Position numbers and translations under genes: made by a program. 64,000 nucleotides of DNA from Lachnospiraceae bacterium (GTDB lineage Bacteria; Bacillota; Clostridia; Lachnospirales; Lachnospiraceae): positions 124,001 to 188,000 of the forward strand of contig CAJTIR010000002.1 of NCBI GenBank assembly GCA_910576385.1. Reading direction: 5' to 3'. Under the pieces are notes generated by a model. It was not told the DNA's origin. It saw only the letters and a list, made by a program, of their open reading frames with translations, and ran no database searches. This document shows, in pieces, positions 26,687 to 36,443 of this stretch; within the stretch, counting starts at the first letter, position 1; every line of letters begins with the position of its first letter.

Positions 26687-28579
26687 CTAAAATGTATAAC
26701 CCCCGATAGCTGTCACTTTAAAACTTTGGCCTTTATATTTTACGGTTGCAGGCACTGTCAAGGTAGTAAACTGTTTTGCTGCTCCAATCACTGCTATATT
26801 CTTAACAGTTCCTTTATAAGCTGTAATTTTGTATTTCAATCCATTACTGCCATTAAAAACCTCATTTAACCTAGGCTTCTCATCATTTGAATCGATCGTG
26901 TTCTCTGCTGCCTTAACTGCCGCTGACAACTTTTCTAACGCTGCCTCTATCTCTTTTGCAGTTACATTTTCTTTCTTAAGCAGTTCCTTGACTTCATTGA
27001 TCACTGGCTGAAGTTTTTCTTTCTCTTCATCGCTCAACTTCTCAAGCAGTTCCTCCGCTGCTGCAACTTTTTTACTCAGTTCTGTAACCTGCTGCTCTGT
27101 TGGCGGCTTTGGATCTTGTGTCTGCTGATTCGTTTTCCAATGGGCATAAATAGTCATATTCTCATTGACAATCGTTTCCTCCGTCACTGCCTCTCCGTTT
27201 TCTTTGGCTGTATACCAGCCCTCGAAAGTGCAGTCTGTCTTGGTCGGCGTTGGCAAAGTTCCAATCTTTTCTCCTTTTTCCACTTCCAGTGTTTGCGGAT
27301 TAACTTCTCCTCCATTGGCGTCCAGTGACACAATATATTTTATAGGTTTTATTGGTTCAACCGTCTTTTCAAGTACTGTCACAATTGCTGTACCTGATTT
27401 CTCCTGGTCTGCCTTGGAAACAGCAGTCACAGTCAGCATTTTTGCTGTCTCATCACTACCTACTGTCAGCTTTCCTTCTGTTGTAATAACTGTGGCGCTG
27501 CTCACTCCTCCACTGACACTCCATATCACTTCTGTGGAAGGATTATTTTCCCCTGTCACCTCTGCTGTAAAACTTTGTTCTTTTCCTTGTTCTACACTTA
27601 CTTGTGCAGGATTGACAGATACGCTTGTCACAGTAGGCACTGGCATTTCTTCCACGGTCAGGGTAAATGTTACAGACTTCTCAACGGATGCATCCTGGGA
27701 AGACACGGAAGTAACTGTCACCTCATATACTCCTTTTGTCAGACCCTCTGCAATCTTAATCTGATTGGTGTCCGCATCCCAAGTAATCTTACCATCCCCA
27801 GTATTTCCAGAAAGGGTTACATGATATGGCCCGCTTCCTCCCTTTAAAGCAAAACTCTGGGTTTCTGCTGCTGCATAACCCTCTGTCAAAGTCATTTCAC
27901 TTGGCCCTTCCAAATCAATGGCTGTTGGAATATTCAACTGAATAGAGGGTGCCATATCTGGAGCAGCAGAAGTATATCCAGATTCTCCTGCTCCTTCCTT
28001 ACTGACAAAATAATGCTCATAACCATTGGCTTCATTTACCACAAGGCTTAAACTCTCTTTGTTGGCATCTAACGCTTCTTTCACAATATCTGTAATATCT
28101 ACCTTGACGCGGGCACCGTTTACAGCATAACCACTGCCGGGCTTATCCTGAAAAGCTGCCCCAAGATTATAAGATTCTGACGTCTTCACAGTTGAGGCGT
28201 CCACCGTAAAGGATGGCTTTGTATTCCAAGTAATTCCACCATCGCTGTTCCCTTTGCTGTCTCCATTTCCCTCTGTCCAGGAAACGTCTTCCAGCACTGC
28301 CACTTTCAAATTGTCATCCTTGTTCTTATCCGTATCCTTACGCAAGGTAACATATGTAAGACATAATTGCGCCTTGTCAAAGGCATCTTTCTGCTCCTTC
28401 ATCTGTGATAAATCAAATTTCAGAAAAATTATTTTCCCATCTGTGGTATCTGATGTACTGGTACTTCCATTCTCTCCCATCTCCCCTTTTTTGGTATTCA
28501 TGGCTGTCAGGTAGAGAGTTCCTCCAAAATTCAGTTCTTTTTCTGTCTTCCAGGACTGGATATGTGCATCCTCTGACAC
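26687..28579 (-). pseudogene. Third part of a broken surface glycosidase gene: Ig-like, InlB-like and helical domains
   Basis: This 630-codon open stretch continues, in the same frame, the piece that stops at 28589; only a TAA and three codons separate them. Order of domains: DNRLRE/CBM-like beta-domain (KIIFLKFDLSQ, about 1-195), Ig-like/Big_2 repeats (about 200-405), an InlB/flg_new repeat with GWYTAKENGEAV (about 410-485), a charged helical FIVAR-like segment (about 495-570), and the start of an LRR_5 repeat (VTAIGGYTF). The frame then stops where the integrative element begins. No signal peptide or ribosome site precedes it, so it is unlikely to be expressed alone. Confidence 0.8.
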
Positions 28580-28588
28580 GGTATAGCT

Positions 28589-29641
28589 TTACATACTGTT
28601 ACCAGCAGAGCTAACGGTCAGCTTTACAACTGCTTCTACTGGCTTGCCTGTATGATCTGTAACAGTAAATTTCACATCATAGGACTTGCCAATATCCTCC
28701 TGTGAGGGCGTCCAGCGAAATCTGCCTGCTGCCGCGTCAAAGCTGGCCTTGCCTGATAGTTCCCCTAAGTCTGCCGCAAATTCAAGCATATCTCCCTCGT
28801 CCGCATCCTCCGCTTTCACACAGAACACCAATGGATTTTCTGCATAGGCGGCAATCGCACTGCCTGGAAATGTAATCACCGGAAGATGATTTTCTTCCAC
28901 AGAGGCATCACCGTTTTTAAAAGTAAATTGTGAAATATTTCTGGTCATTAAATTCAAGTCACTGCTATAAGAAACTTTCTCACCATTGACCCACAAATCC
29001 TTAACCGTAAGATTTTCAATGTTCTGGAAATCAAATTTTTTGCTTTCTGCGCCAGAAGCTCCGTTAAAATAGCAGTTCTCCAACACTACTTCCTGAATTT
29101 CCTGCCCATCTTTTCCAAAAATTTCTGCATTGGCCCCAACCCTGGTTGTGTCAAAAGAGCTGTTCTTAATAATGATACTTTCATATCTGGGATATTCTCC
29201 TGTATTATTCTGGACAGTAATTCCACGTCCGCCGCCCTGGAAATTGACAGAATTTACATTGTCAAACGAATAATTTTTCATCTGATGCCCATAACAATTA
29301 TGTCCCATACGGATTCCATTTCCGCCGGCGCAGCTCCATCCCAATGTATTTTTTACCGAGACATTAAAGCTATCTTCCGTGTCCCACTGGGCAAAATCCG
29401 CATTATATTCATCAAAGCCTGGCACTGTATTTTTAAATCCATCGCTTGGATTGTAATGGCCGGAGGCAAAACAGTCGTCATTTCCCAAGGTAAATGCTCC
29501 ATTGATATCAAGATCCTGTGCACTTGCCATATCAAGCCCATCCACCCACGGCTGAGGATAAGGGGTTAGCCCTTTAATATTATTCAATGTACAATGCTTA
29601 CTGCCATGAGATTCCCAGTTCCACTGCTTGGCATCCCGCAC
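28589..29641 (-). pseudogene. Second part of a broken surface beta-helix glycosidase gene
   Basis: A 350-codon stretch opening at the transposon junction. It holds the C-terminal half of a right-handed beta-helix with DGLDMASAQDLDIN and GNDDCFASG, which resemble the catalytic Asp strands of GH28 and GH49 enzymes. A cadherin-like domain follows (about 265-345). It ends with an in-frame TAA at 28589-28591. Removing the 9,681-bp transposon fuses it in frame after ...DTLLM of the 39317-40387 piece to read RDAKQWNWESHG. A single nonsense codon then separates it from the downstream modules. Confidence 0.85.
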
Positions 29642-29690
29642 ATAATGCTCATGTGCGGTAAAGTAACATAATATTTTAGATAGTCACCCA

Positions 29691-30533
29691 CTATTCCGAA
29701 ACAATAGTATTTTTAATTACTTTTAGAAAATCATAAGTATTTTTACTTTGTTGATTACCAAACACAACCAAGTTTATATTTATGCTTTTAATATTTGGTG
29801 TTTTCAAAATGAATATATCTTCTTTATCCTCAATAGTTGAGTATGGGAGTAGTGAAATCCCCATACCAAGTGAAACAGAACGAATTATCGCATCAACAGT
29901 ATCAAATTCGATAATTTGAGGTGTAGACGGGTTTTGAGAAGCAACCCATTCTAGTAAAATGCTTCGGTAAGGGCAAGTACGAATTTTATTGGTAATAATT
30001 GGCAATGTTTTTAATCGTTGTTCGTCACTTTGAGGAGGTGCTATGATACACAGTTCTTCGTTAAATGAAAAAAGTGAGTGTAATTGTTTTGATATGTACT
30101 TTTTCTCCACAAAGGCGCAGTCAAGCGTTTGACAACACAATAGTTCTATAAGCTTATCTTGATTATCCGTAATTACAGATACAGCAACATCAGGAAACTG
30201 TTTTTTATAAAGTGACAACCAATAAGGGAGTCTGTAAGCAGCTAAAGTTTGTGTGGCTCCGATATGCAGGTCAGATTTTTCTTGCTGAAATTCGTATGTT
30301 GCCTCATCAATTAAATCAAGTATAGAATTTGCATAAAATAATAATTTTTCGCCCTCACTGGTTAAAGTTATACCTTTATTGTGACGCACAAATAAAATGC
30401 TATTTAACTCTTTCTCTAATTTCTTAATATGAGCTGTAATATTCGATTGAACATAATTCATATTTTCAGCTGCTTTTGAAATAGAACCAGCTTTTGCGAC
30501 TTCCCTAAAAATTTTAAGTTCTAAACTCTCCAT
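29691..30533 (-). CDS. LysR-family transcriptional regulator
   Basis: A 280-residue LysR regulator from the ATG at 30533. The N-terminal winged HTH (FREVAKAGSISKAAENMNY, then HIKKLEKELN) is followed by a two-lobed effector domain. It is divergent from the DUF4865 gene and shares an 80-base intergenic region with ATAA/TTAT dyads, suggesting it controls that gene. Its AT-rich composition differs from the transposon backbone, so the pair looks like acquired cargo. The inducer is unknown. Confidence 0.85.
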   Translation of the reverse strand: MESLELKIFREVAKAGSISKAAENMNYVQSNITAHIKKLEKELNSILFVRHNKGITLTSEGEKLLFYANSILDLIDEATYEFQQEKSDLHIGATQTLAAYRLPYWLSLYKKQFPDVAVSVITDNQDKLIELLCCQTLDCAFVEKKYISKQLHSLFSFNEELCIIAPPQSDEQRLKTLPIITNKIRTCPYRSILLEWVASQNPSTPQIIEFDTVDAIIRSVSLGMGISLLPYSTIEDKEDIFILKTPNIKSININLVVFGNQQSKNTYDFLKVIKNTIVSE

Positions 30534-30659
30534 AAATAATACCCCATCATTTAAAGTGATAGCCAACATCATTAGCAACTATTATACACCACGACTAAGG
30601 AAATGTATAATAAATCGTGAAAAAATAAGTTATAGCGGATTATAAAGGAGGACTTATAA

Positions 30660-31184
30660 ATGATAGCCATGCAGTATAAAATTTCTTTACCAGATGATTA
30701 TGATATGAGAATTATCCAAAAACGAGTTCAAGACAATGGAAATAAAACAGACGGGTTTCAAGACCTGCTTTTCAAAGCCTATCTTATTTCTGAAAAGGGA
30801 ACATTTGGAAACAAAAAGAATGAATATGCGCCGCTATATTTATGGAAAAGAAACCAAGGAATGAATAAGTTTATCTTTGGCGGATTTTATAATAACATCT
30901 TAAACTCATTTGGCTGGCAGCAAATAAATATTGGTATTGTATCAACAGATGAATTAAAAGATAACTTTTCAAAATCAAAGTATGTCTTAGAAATTGAAAG
31001 TGCAATTCCAGTAACACAACATATGAAAGCATTAAAGTTTTCTTTGGATTTTGATGACTGCACAGGTAAAGTAATTATTTATAATCCAGATAAGTGGAGA
31101 TATGTAGAGTTTTATTTTTTTGAAAAAGTCCCTAATGCTGCATTCAATTCAAAAGTCTACAGACTGTTGCACTTATCTATGTAA
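30660..31184 (+). CDS. DUF4865-family protein
   Basis: A 174-residue protein resembling the DUF4865 family: start IAMQYKISLPDDYDM, then DLLFKAYLISEKG, YAPLYLWKRNQGMNKFIFGG and FGWQQI. GGAGG precedes the start. The family often sits beside LysR regulators, and that arrangement is seen here. Function is unknown. It is slightly shorter at its C-terminus than I expect for the family, so mild truncation is possible. Confidence 0.75.
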   Translation: MIAMQYKISLPDDYDMRIIQKRVQDNGNKTDGFQDLLFKAYLISEKGTFGNKKNEYAPLYLWKRNQGMNKFIFGGFYNNILNSFGWQQINIGIVSTDELKDNFSKSKYVLEIESAIPVTQHMKALKFSLDFDDCTGKVIIYNPDKWRYVEFYFFEKVPNAAFNSKVYRLLHLSM

Positions 31185-31320
31185 TTGACCGATAATTAGC
31201 AAACCCAGTCGAGCCAGTCAACGGTCAAGATAAACGGGCTATGAGTGCTGCCGCCCCTTACATCATAAAAGGCAACTATCAACCAGCCACTACCCTTTAT
31301 GGAGGAAAGGGGGAATTTCC

Positions 31321-31767
31321 ATGACCTGTACAGAAGAATATCAAGAACGCATTGAGTACACGTTCCATGCCTTTTGTAAAGTCGTTATCCGCAATGCCAT
31401 GTATACAGCGTTAAGGACACGGAGCAGGAAGAACAAAAGAGAAATATCCCTTGATTACCTCACAGAAGAAAAGCACTACCCTTTAGGCACAGAAGATGAA
31501 TATTTCATAGTACCGGAGCCGGACGAGCAGTATACGCTTATTCTATGTGGCGATACTGTCCTGTTTAATAATGGCTTGCTTGTGGAAGCTCTCTCCCGCC
31601 TGCCAGCGCAGGAGCGGGAAATGCTTTACCTGTCCTTTTTCAAGCATATCCCACAGCGTGAAATCGGCAGGCGGTACGGACGCAGCCGCAGCGCAGCGGG
31701 CTACCATATCCGCAAAGCCATACGGCAGCTTTACGAGGAAATGGAGGAACTGGCGCATGAGGAATAA
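31321..31767 (+). CDS. Sigma-70 region 4-type regulator of the transposon
   Basis: A 148-residue RNA polymerase sigma-like protein. The C-terminal region 4 helix-turn-helix (LPAQEREMLYLSFF, then QREIGRRYGRSRSAAGYHI) is clear; region 2 is weak. Such proteins are common in Tn916- and Tn4451-type elements of Firmicutes. The next gene starts within its stop, so the two are coupled. Confidence 0.85.
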   Translation: MTCTEEYQERIEYTFHAFCKVVIRNAMYTALRTRSRKNKREISLDYLTEEKHYPLGTEDEYFIVPEPDEQYTLILCGDTVLFNNGLLVEALSRLPAQEREMLYLSFFKHIPQREIGRRYGRSRSAAGYHIRKAIRQLYEEMEELAHEE

Positions 31768-31960
31768 CAGGCTTCTCCCTTATGACACAATCGTACAGGC
31801 TACCAGCGGCGAACCGGAAGCGGTCAACACAGTCTTGCAGTATTACAGCCGCCGCATACGGTATGCTGCTCTTGTGGACGGACAGGCAGACGAGGACATA
31901 GAGGAATACATCATTGAAACACTTCTGAAAGCGTTATTCAAGTTTCGCTTTGAAGTGTAG
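31757..31960 (+). CDS. Helix-turn-helix conjugative-transposon-type small protein
   Basis: A 67-residue protein whose ATG overlaps the end of the sigma-like gene. It starts with LLPYDTIVQATSGEPEAV and has a helical core with DEDIEEYIIETLLKAL, matching the short HTH_16-type proteins next to sigma-like genes in conjugative elements. It is probably regulatory. Confidence 0.75.
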   Translation: MRNNRLLPYDTIVQATSGEPEAVNTVLQYYSRRIRYAALVDGQADEDIEEYIIETLLKALFKFRFEV

Positions 31961-32008
31961 TCGATACCAACAACTGAATAACCGCCGCCATGCAGCGGCA
32001 CACCGAGC

Positions 32009-32041
32009 AGGAAATCAGTGACAAGGTTTCCTGCTTTTTTG
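32009..32041 (+). terminator. Terminator after the regulatory pair
   Basis: GCAGGAAA pairs with TTTCCTGC across a 12-base loop, followed by TTTTTT, 50 bases after the HTH gene. Confidence 0.75.
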
Positions 32042-32580
32042 CGCCTTGCGGTTGCCGGAATCGCCTTTTCTGCATTACTTATGCAAAGCAAACCAGAAAA
32101 ATATGCTGCTCTATTCGGCGTTTTGAAAAAATCTCTGTATTATCTGGCGAAAAGGGGAAATCAGATAAAAATTCTTAAAATCTCCGTCATTTTTGCCTTG
32201 TCCAGTGTTGAAGGTAATGAACGGAGATATTTCACAAAATGCCGCCCGCAGAGTTGGCAAAAAAATATTTTTCTCCGTCGAGGGAAATAGCGGGTAGAAA
32301 AGCCCTTTTGCGGTGTCTTGTTAGTAGAAAGCGGGCAGAAACCGCCGCTTCAATCGCTTTGTTAGCGGGAGCCGGAGAAGCCAGAACACCCCGCCGGATT
32401 TGTAGTATGAATAGACGCAGCCGGAAGCGTCACTTTTTTAGAGCAAGATTCTACCACAGTACCAAATTTCGCCTATCGGCTCAATTTGTCCTGCGGGAAT
32501 CTTGTTGGGGTTGCCACCCCAAGCCCGCCTTTTTGCGGCTTGCGCCGCTTGAAAAAATCCACCCACGAAAGGAGGTTCAC
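32042..32580 (+). other. Non-coding region with candidate oriT upstream of mobC
   Basis: About 540 bases lacking a convincing gene; short frames lack ribosome sites. Inverted repeats TTGGGG/CCCCAA (32505-32522) and GCGGC/GCCGC (32535-32548) lie just before mobC, where transfer origins of mobilizable elements usually sit. The nick site cannot be assigned. Confidence 0.45.
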
Positions 32581-32584
32581 AGCC

Positions 32585-32980
32585 ATGAAAAGATACAACA
32601 CGCCCCACCGCCACCGGGTAATCAAGACACGCTTGACCGAGGAAGAATACGCCGAGTTTTCCGAGCGTGTTTCCCTCTGCAAAATGAGCCAAGCCGAGTT
32701 TATCCGGCAAGCCCTTACCAAGTCACGAATACGCCCGGTCATTACCGTTTCCCCGGTCAATGATGAATTACTTTCTGCCGTTGGAAAGCTCACAGCCGAG
32801 TACGGGAAAATCGGCGGGAATCTGAATCAGATTGCCCGCTGTCTGAACGAGTACGGCGCACCCTATAACGCCCTCTCCCAAGAGGTACGAGCCGCCATAG
32901 CCGAGCTTGCCGCTTTAAAGTTTGAAGTCTTGCAGAAAGTAGGTGAAGCCGTTGGCAACGTTCAAACATATCAGCTCTAA
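32585..32980 (+). CDS. mobC: MobC-type relaxosome accessory protein
   Basis: A 131-residue protein from the ATG at 32585 behind GGAGG. It has the MobC pattern: basic N-terminus (RHRVIKTRLTEEEYAEF), a ribbon-helix-helix-like region (MSQAEFIRQAL) and the conserved GGNLNQIARCLNEYG. It would bind oriT and help the relaxase melt and nick DNA. It overlaps the relaxase gene by about 38 bases. Confidence 0.92.
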   Translation: MKRYNTPHRHRVIKTRLTEEEYAEFSERVSLCKMSQAEFIRQALTKSRIRPVITVSPVNDELLSAVGKLTAEYGKIGGNLNQIARCLNEYGAPYNALSQEVRAAIAELAALKFEVLQKVGEAVGNVQTYQL

Positions 32981-34583
32981 AAATGCCGACTATGGGGCGG
33001 CTGAACAGTACCTAACCTTTGAGCATGACGAGTTTACCATGAAGCCCACACTGGATGAAAACGGGCGGCTTATCTCCCGTGACGATTACCGCATTTCCTC
33101 TCTGAATTGCGGCGGCGAGGATTTCGCCATAGCGTGTATGCGCTCCAATCTCAAATACGGCAAGAACCAGAAACGGGAGGACGTAAAGAGCCATCACTAT
33201 ATTATCAGCTTTGACCCCCGTGACGCTGCCGACAACGGCTTGACCGTAGACCGGGCGCAGGAGTTGGGCGAGGAATTTTGCAAGACGCATTTCCCCGGAC
33301 ACCAAGCCCTTGTATGCACCCACCCGGACGGACATAACCACAGCGGCAACATTCATGTGCATATCGTAATCAATTCTTTGCGGATTGCGGAAGTGCCGCT
33401 ACTTCCCTACATGGAAAGACCAGCCGACACAAGGGAGGGCTGTAAGCACCGCTGTACGGACGCAGCTATGGAGTATTTCAAAGCGGAAGTCATGGAGATG
33501 TGCCACCGGGAAAACCTCTATCAGATTGACTTGCTGAACGGGAGCAAGAACCGAGTTACCGAGCGTGAGTATTGGGCGAAACGGAAAGGACAAGCCGCAC
33601 TGGATAAAGAGAACGCTTCCCTTGCCACCGCAGGTGAGCCGCCCAAACTTACGAAATTTGAAACCGACAAGGAGAAGCTACGGCGCACGATCCGCACCGC
33701 CCTGTCCTCTGCCGTTTCCTTTGAGGACTTTTCCGGGAAGCTGTTACAACAGGGCGTGACCGTCAAGGAGAGCCGGGGGAGATTGAGTTATCTCACGCCG
33801 GACAGGACGAAGCCAATCACCGCCCGGAAATTAGGTGATGATTTTGACCGTGCCGCCGTACTGGAAACACTCTCCCAAAACGCACAGAACGCTGCAAGAA
33901 CCGCCGAAAAGCCCCTACCCAAACAGGAATACCCCCACAGCATAAAAGACCGTCTACAACGCAACAAAGCCGCTATAAACGCACCGAAACAGGACAGCGT
34001 ACAGCGCATGGTAGACCGGGAAGCCAAGCGAGCCGAGGGCAAGGGCATAGGATATGACCGCTGGGCGGCTGTCCATAACCTAAAACAAATGGCAGCGACC
34101 ATGAGCATTTACGAGGAATCCGGCTTTTCTTCCCCGGAGGAACTGGAAGCCGCCCTTGCCGCCGCCAGTGTGGGCTTGCATGAAACCACCGGGAAACTGA
34201 AAGCCGTGGAAAGCACTTTACGGGAGAAAAAAGACTTGCAGAAACAGCTATTAGCGTACATCAAGACCAAGCCAGCCCGTGACGGATTGCGGGCGCAGAA
34301 AACGGAGAAAGCCCGGAGAGCCTACCGGGAGCAGCATGAAAGCGAGTTTATCATTTCCGAATCTGCCGCCCGGTATTTCAAGGCACAGGGAATCTCCAAG
34401 CTGCCAGCGTCCAAAGCATTACAGACCGAGATTGAGCAGCTTACCAAGGAGAAAAACGCCCTTTACAACGAGTACCGGGAGAAGAAAGAGAACGTCCGGG
34501 AATTGCAGACCGTCAAGGGCAATATCGGGCAGATTTTGAGGGGCGCACCGAGCCAGCAGAAAAAACACGAACAGGAACGATAA
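32943..34583 (+). CDS. Relaxase/mobilization nuclease (TnpZ-like)
   Basis: A 546-residue relaxase starting at a GTG inside mobC. The N-terminal nuclease domain has SHHYIISFDPRD and the metal-binding histidine triad HNHSGNIHVHIVINS near residues 130-145. A long helical, charged C-terminal part follows. It would nick oriT and lead the single strand into a recipient using a co-resident conjugation system, as TnpZ of Tn4451. The element carries no type IV secretion genes, so it is mobilizable but not self-transferring. Confidence 0.92.
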   Translation: MKPLATFKHISSKNADYGAAEQYLTFEHDEFTMKPTLDENGRLISRDDYRISSLNCGGEDFAIACMRSNLKYGKNQKREDVKSHHYIISFDPRDAADNGLTVDRAQELGEEFCKTHFPGHQALVCTHPDGHNHSGNIHVHIVINSLRIAEVPLLPYMERPADTREGCKHRCTDAAMEYFKAEVMEMCHRENLYQIDLLNGSKNRVTEREYWAKRKGQAALDKENASLATAGEPPKLTKFETDKEKLRRTIRTALSSAVSFEDFSGKLLQQGVTVKESRGRLSYLTPDRTKPITARKLGDDFDRAAVLETLSQNAQNAARTAEKPLPKQEYPHSIKDRLQRNKAAINAPKQDSVQRMVDREAKRAEGKGIGYDRWAAVHNLKQMAATMSIYEESGFSSPEELEAALAAASVGLHETTGKLKAVESTLREKKDLQKQLLAYIKTKPARDGLRAQKTEKARRAYREQHESEFIISESAARYFKAQGISKLPASKALQTEIEQLTKEKNALYNEYREKKENVRELQTVKGNIGQILRGAPSQQKKHEQER

Positions 34584-34608
34584 CAAAACAGCCACAGGAG
34601 GTAATGCC

Positions 34609-35124
34609 ATGAGATTTACGAACAGCGAGCTTGAAATGATTTACCAGTACGCCGCACCCACCAAAGCGGAAACCATAGGCGGCATGAAAGAAACCGTACC
34701 CGTGATAAAAGACCTATTGACAAGGGTAATCATGGAGAACTCCATAGAGAAGCTGCAAAAGATACCGGAGCCGGAATGCAGCCAGTTTATCGCCGACAAC
34801 AAAGCCCGTTTCCTTGCGGGGCATGAGAACTCTATCCGGCGGCGGCTTGCTGAAGCAAAGGCACAGCAGCCAGTCATGCAAGGACACGACTTGACGGGCA
34901 TGGAGCGTTTTCTCCCCGAAACCCGCCACATGATAGTCCTTGACGTAAAGACCAGCGACAGCCCCGTGGGATTTCCGGGGGAACGTCACCGCTATTTTCT
35001 CTCTGATGAGGGCTACAGGAACGCAAGAGCCAGCGAGGGGCGGGGCGAAATCAAGATAAAGAGCCATGCCGCCGTAGCCGCCGGGAAGCTGTACCCGGAC
35101 AGGAAGCCGGAAAGGGAGCGTTGA
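34609..35124 (+). CDS. Conserved mobilizable-element protein of unknown function
   Basis: A 171-residue protein with two visible blocks: an N-terminal helical region (FTNSELEMIYQYAAPTKAET) and a C-terminal region with TGMERFLPETRHMIVLDV. It ends in a basic tail. I associate it with Tn4451/CTn-type elements of gut Firmicutes and with the transposon-transfer-assisting family, but this is not certain. It lies between the relaxase and a Cys-rich protein with short spacers, and probably belongs to the transfer operon. Confidence 0.65.
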   Translation: MRFTNSELEMIYQYAAPTKAETIGGMKETVPVIKDLLTRVIMENSIEKLQKIPEPECSQFIADNKARFLAGHENSIRRRLAEAKAQQPVMQGHDLTGMERFLPETRHMIVLDVKTSDSPVGFPGERHRYFLSDEGYRNARASEGRGEIKIKSHAAVAAGKLYPDRKPERER

Positions 35125-35128
35125 GGGC

Positions 35129-35515
35129 ATGGGCGCAAAGATACCAAGAATGGACTACCGCCAGTACCGGGCGGCGTGCCGGCTTGTGCATGAGTGCTGC
35201 AACTACGATAACGGCAACTGTATCCTGCTGGATAACGGCGAGCCTTGCGTATGTGTACAGAGTATCAGCTATTCCCTTATGTGCCGCTGGTTCATTGCCG
35301 CCGTGCTGCCGCTGGACGGGAAACTGGAAGCCGCCCTTTTGCACCGGGCAGACAGGAAACGCTGTACCGAGTGCGGCGGGTATTTTCTCCCCAAATCCAA
35401 CCGGGGGAAATACTGCCCGGATTGCGCCGCAAGAGTGCGCCGCCGGAAAGAAGCCGAGCGTCAGCGGAAAAGATACCACCTTTCTACGCATTTAGGCTAT
35501 GAAAGAAGCCCGTAA
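35129..35515 (+). CDS. Cysteine-rich VLP-domain protein
   Basis: A 128-residue protein with many cysteines: CRLVHECCNYDNGNCILLD near 17-36 and a second zinc-ribbon-like CTECGGYFLPKSNRGKYCPDC near 78-98, then a basic tail. This matches the Cys_rich_VLP domain family found in mobile elements. It may bind DNA or metal. It begins five bases after the preceding stop. Confidence 0.8.
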   Translation: MGAKIPRMDYRQYRAACRLVHECCNYDNGNCILLDNGEPCVCVQSISYSLMCRWFIAAVLPLDGKLEAALLHRADRKRCTECGGYFLPKSNRGKYCPDCAARVRRRKEAERQRKRYHLSTHLGYERSP

Positions 35516-35588
35516 ATCAAGGCTTTTTCGACCGCCCTCAAAGGGTAGCCGATACATTTATCCTTTACCCCCGGAAAAGCCGCTTTAA

Positions 35589-36380
35589 TTGCGTAACAGA
35601 AGCCACAGACAGGAGGTGAGAACCATAACCGATTACATCACAGCCGACACCGCAATGCCGCAGTTTTTCCCTTATCCCTGTTTTCTGCTGAAAATGGACT
35701 TGTCATATACCGCAAGGCTGCTCTATGCGCTGCTGTTAGACCGTACCACCCTCTCACAGAAGAACGGCTGGCAGGACAGCGAGGGCAGGACGTATATTGT
35801 CTATCCTGTTTCGGAGATAGCGGAAACGCTGGATAAAGGCAGAACCGCCATAAAATCCGCACTGAACGAGCTGGACGCTGCCGGGCTTCTGGTGAGGGAA
35901 CGCCGGGGCTTCTCCGCACCGAACCGCCTTTATGTGAAAATACCGCAAGTGCCAGTGGTACAGTTTTCCGACCATATGACCGCCATACAGCCGGAAAACC
36001 GACCCTCTGATAGCCGGAAAAGCGACCCTCATAAGGACGGAAAACCGACCTTTGCGTTGGACGGAAAACCGACCCCTAACCAACTTACTATAAACCAACT
36101 AAAAGAGAACCAACTAAAAGGAGCGAGTGGGGAGCCGCCCGCACCCTTTGGCAGATATAAAAATATTTTCCTCTCCGAATCCGAGTATTCGGAGCTGAAA
36201 GAGGAATACCCGGACAGGCTGGAACGGTTCATTGAGGAAATGAGCGAGTACATAGCCGCCAGCGGGAATGATTATGTGTGCCATGCCGCCGCATTGCGCC
36301 GCTGGTTAAACCGGGAGAAAAAAGAGAAGCCGAAAAAGGGAATCCCCGACTATACCTACAAAGAGGGCGAGAGCCTTTAA
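35589..36380 (+). CDS. RepA-like replication initiator, start codon uncertain
   Basis: The protein has a replication-initiator N-terminal winged-helix domain (MPQFFPYPCFLLKMDLSYTA, then YPVSEIAETLDKGRTAIKSAL). A variable linker with repeated KPT motifs follows, then a C-terminal primase/loader-like helical part. The frame opens at a TTG (35589), before the ribosome site AGGAGGTGAG. The codon at proper spacing is ATA at 35625, where I would expect ATG, giving ITDYITADTAMPQFF. The next ATG is at 35655. It would start replication of the excised circle, with the DnaC-like ATPase after it. Confidence 0.75.
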   Translation: MRNRSHRQEVRTITDYITADTAMPQFFPYPCFLLKMDLSYTARLLYALLLDRTTLSQKNGWQDSEGRTYIVYPVSEIAETLDKGRTAIKSALNELDAAGLLVRERRGFSAPNRLYVKIPQVPVVQFSDHMTAIQPENRPSDSRKSDPHKDGKPTFALDGKPTPNQLTINQLKENQLKGASGEPPAPFGRYKNIFLSESEYSELKEEYPDRLERFIEEMSEYIAASGNDYVCHAAALRRWLNREKKEKPKKGIPDYTYKEGESL

Positions 36381-36443
36381 CAGCATAGATACAACGCCCC
36401 GTAAACAGGGCGTAAAAGACCATGAACAAGGAGGAATGATTTT

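Noticed and set aside
31990-32500. Small genes upstream of mobC
   Set aside because: Short frames are Arg/Cys-rich without ribosome sites and overlap terminator and candidate oriT structures.
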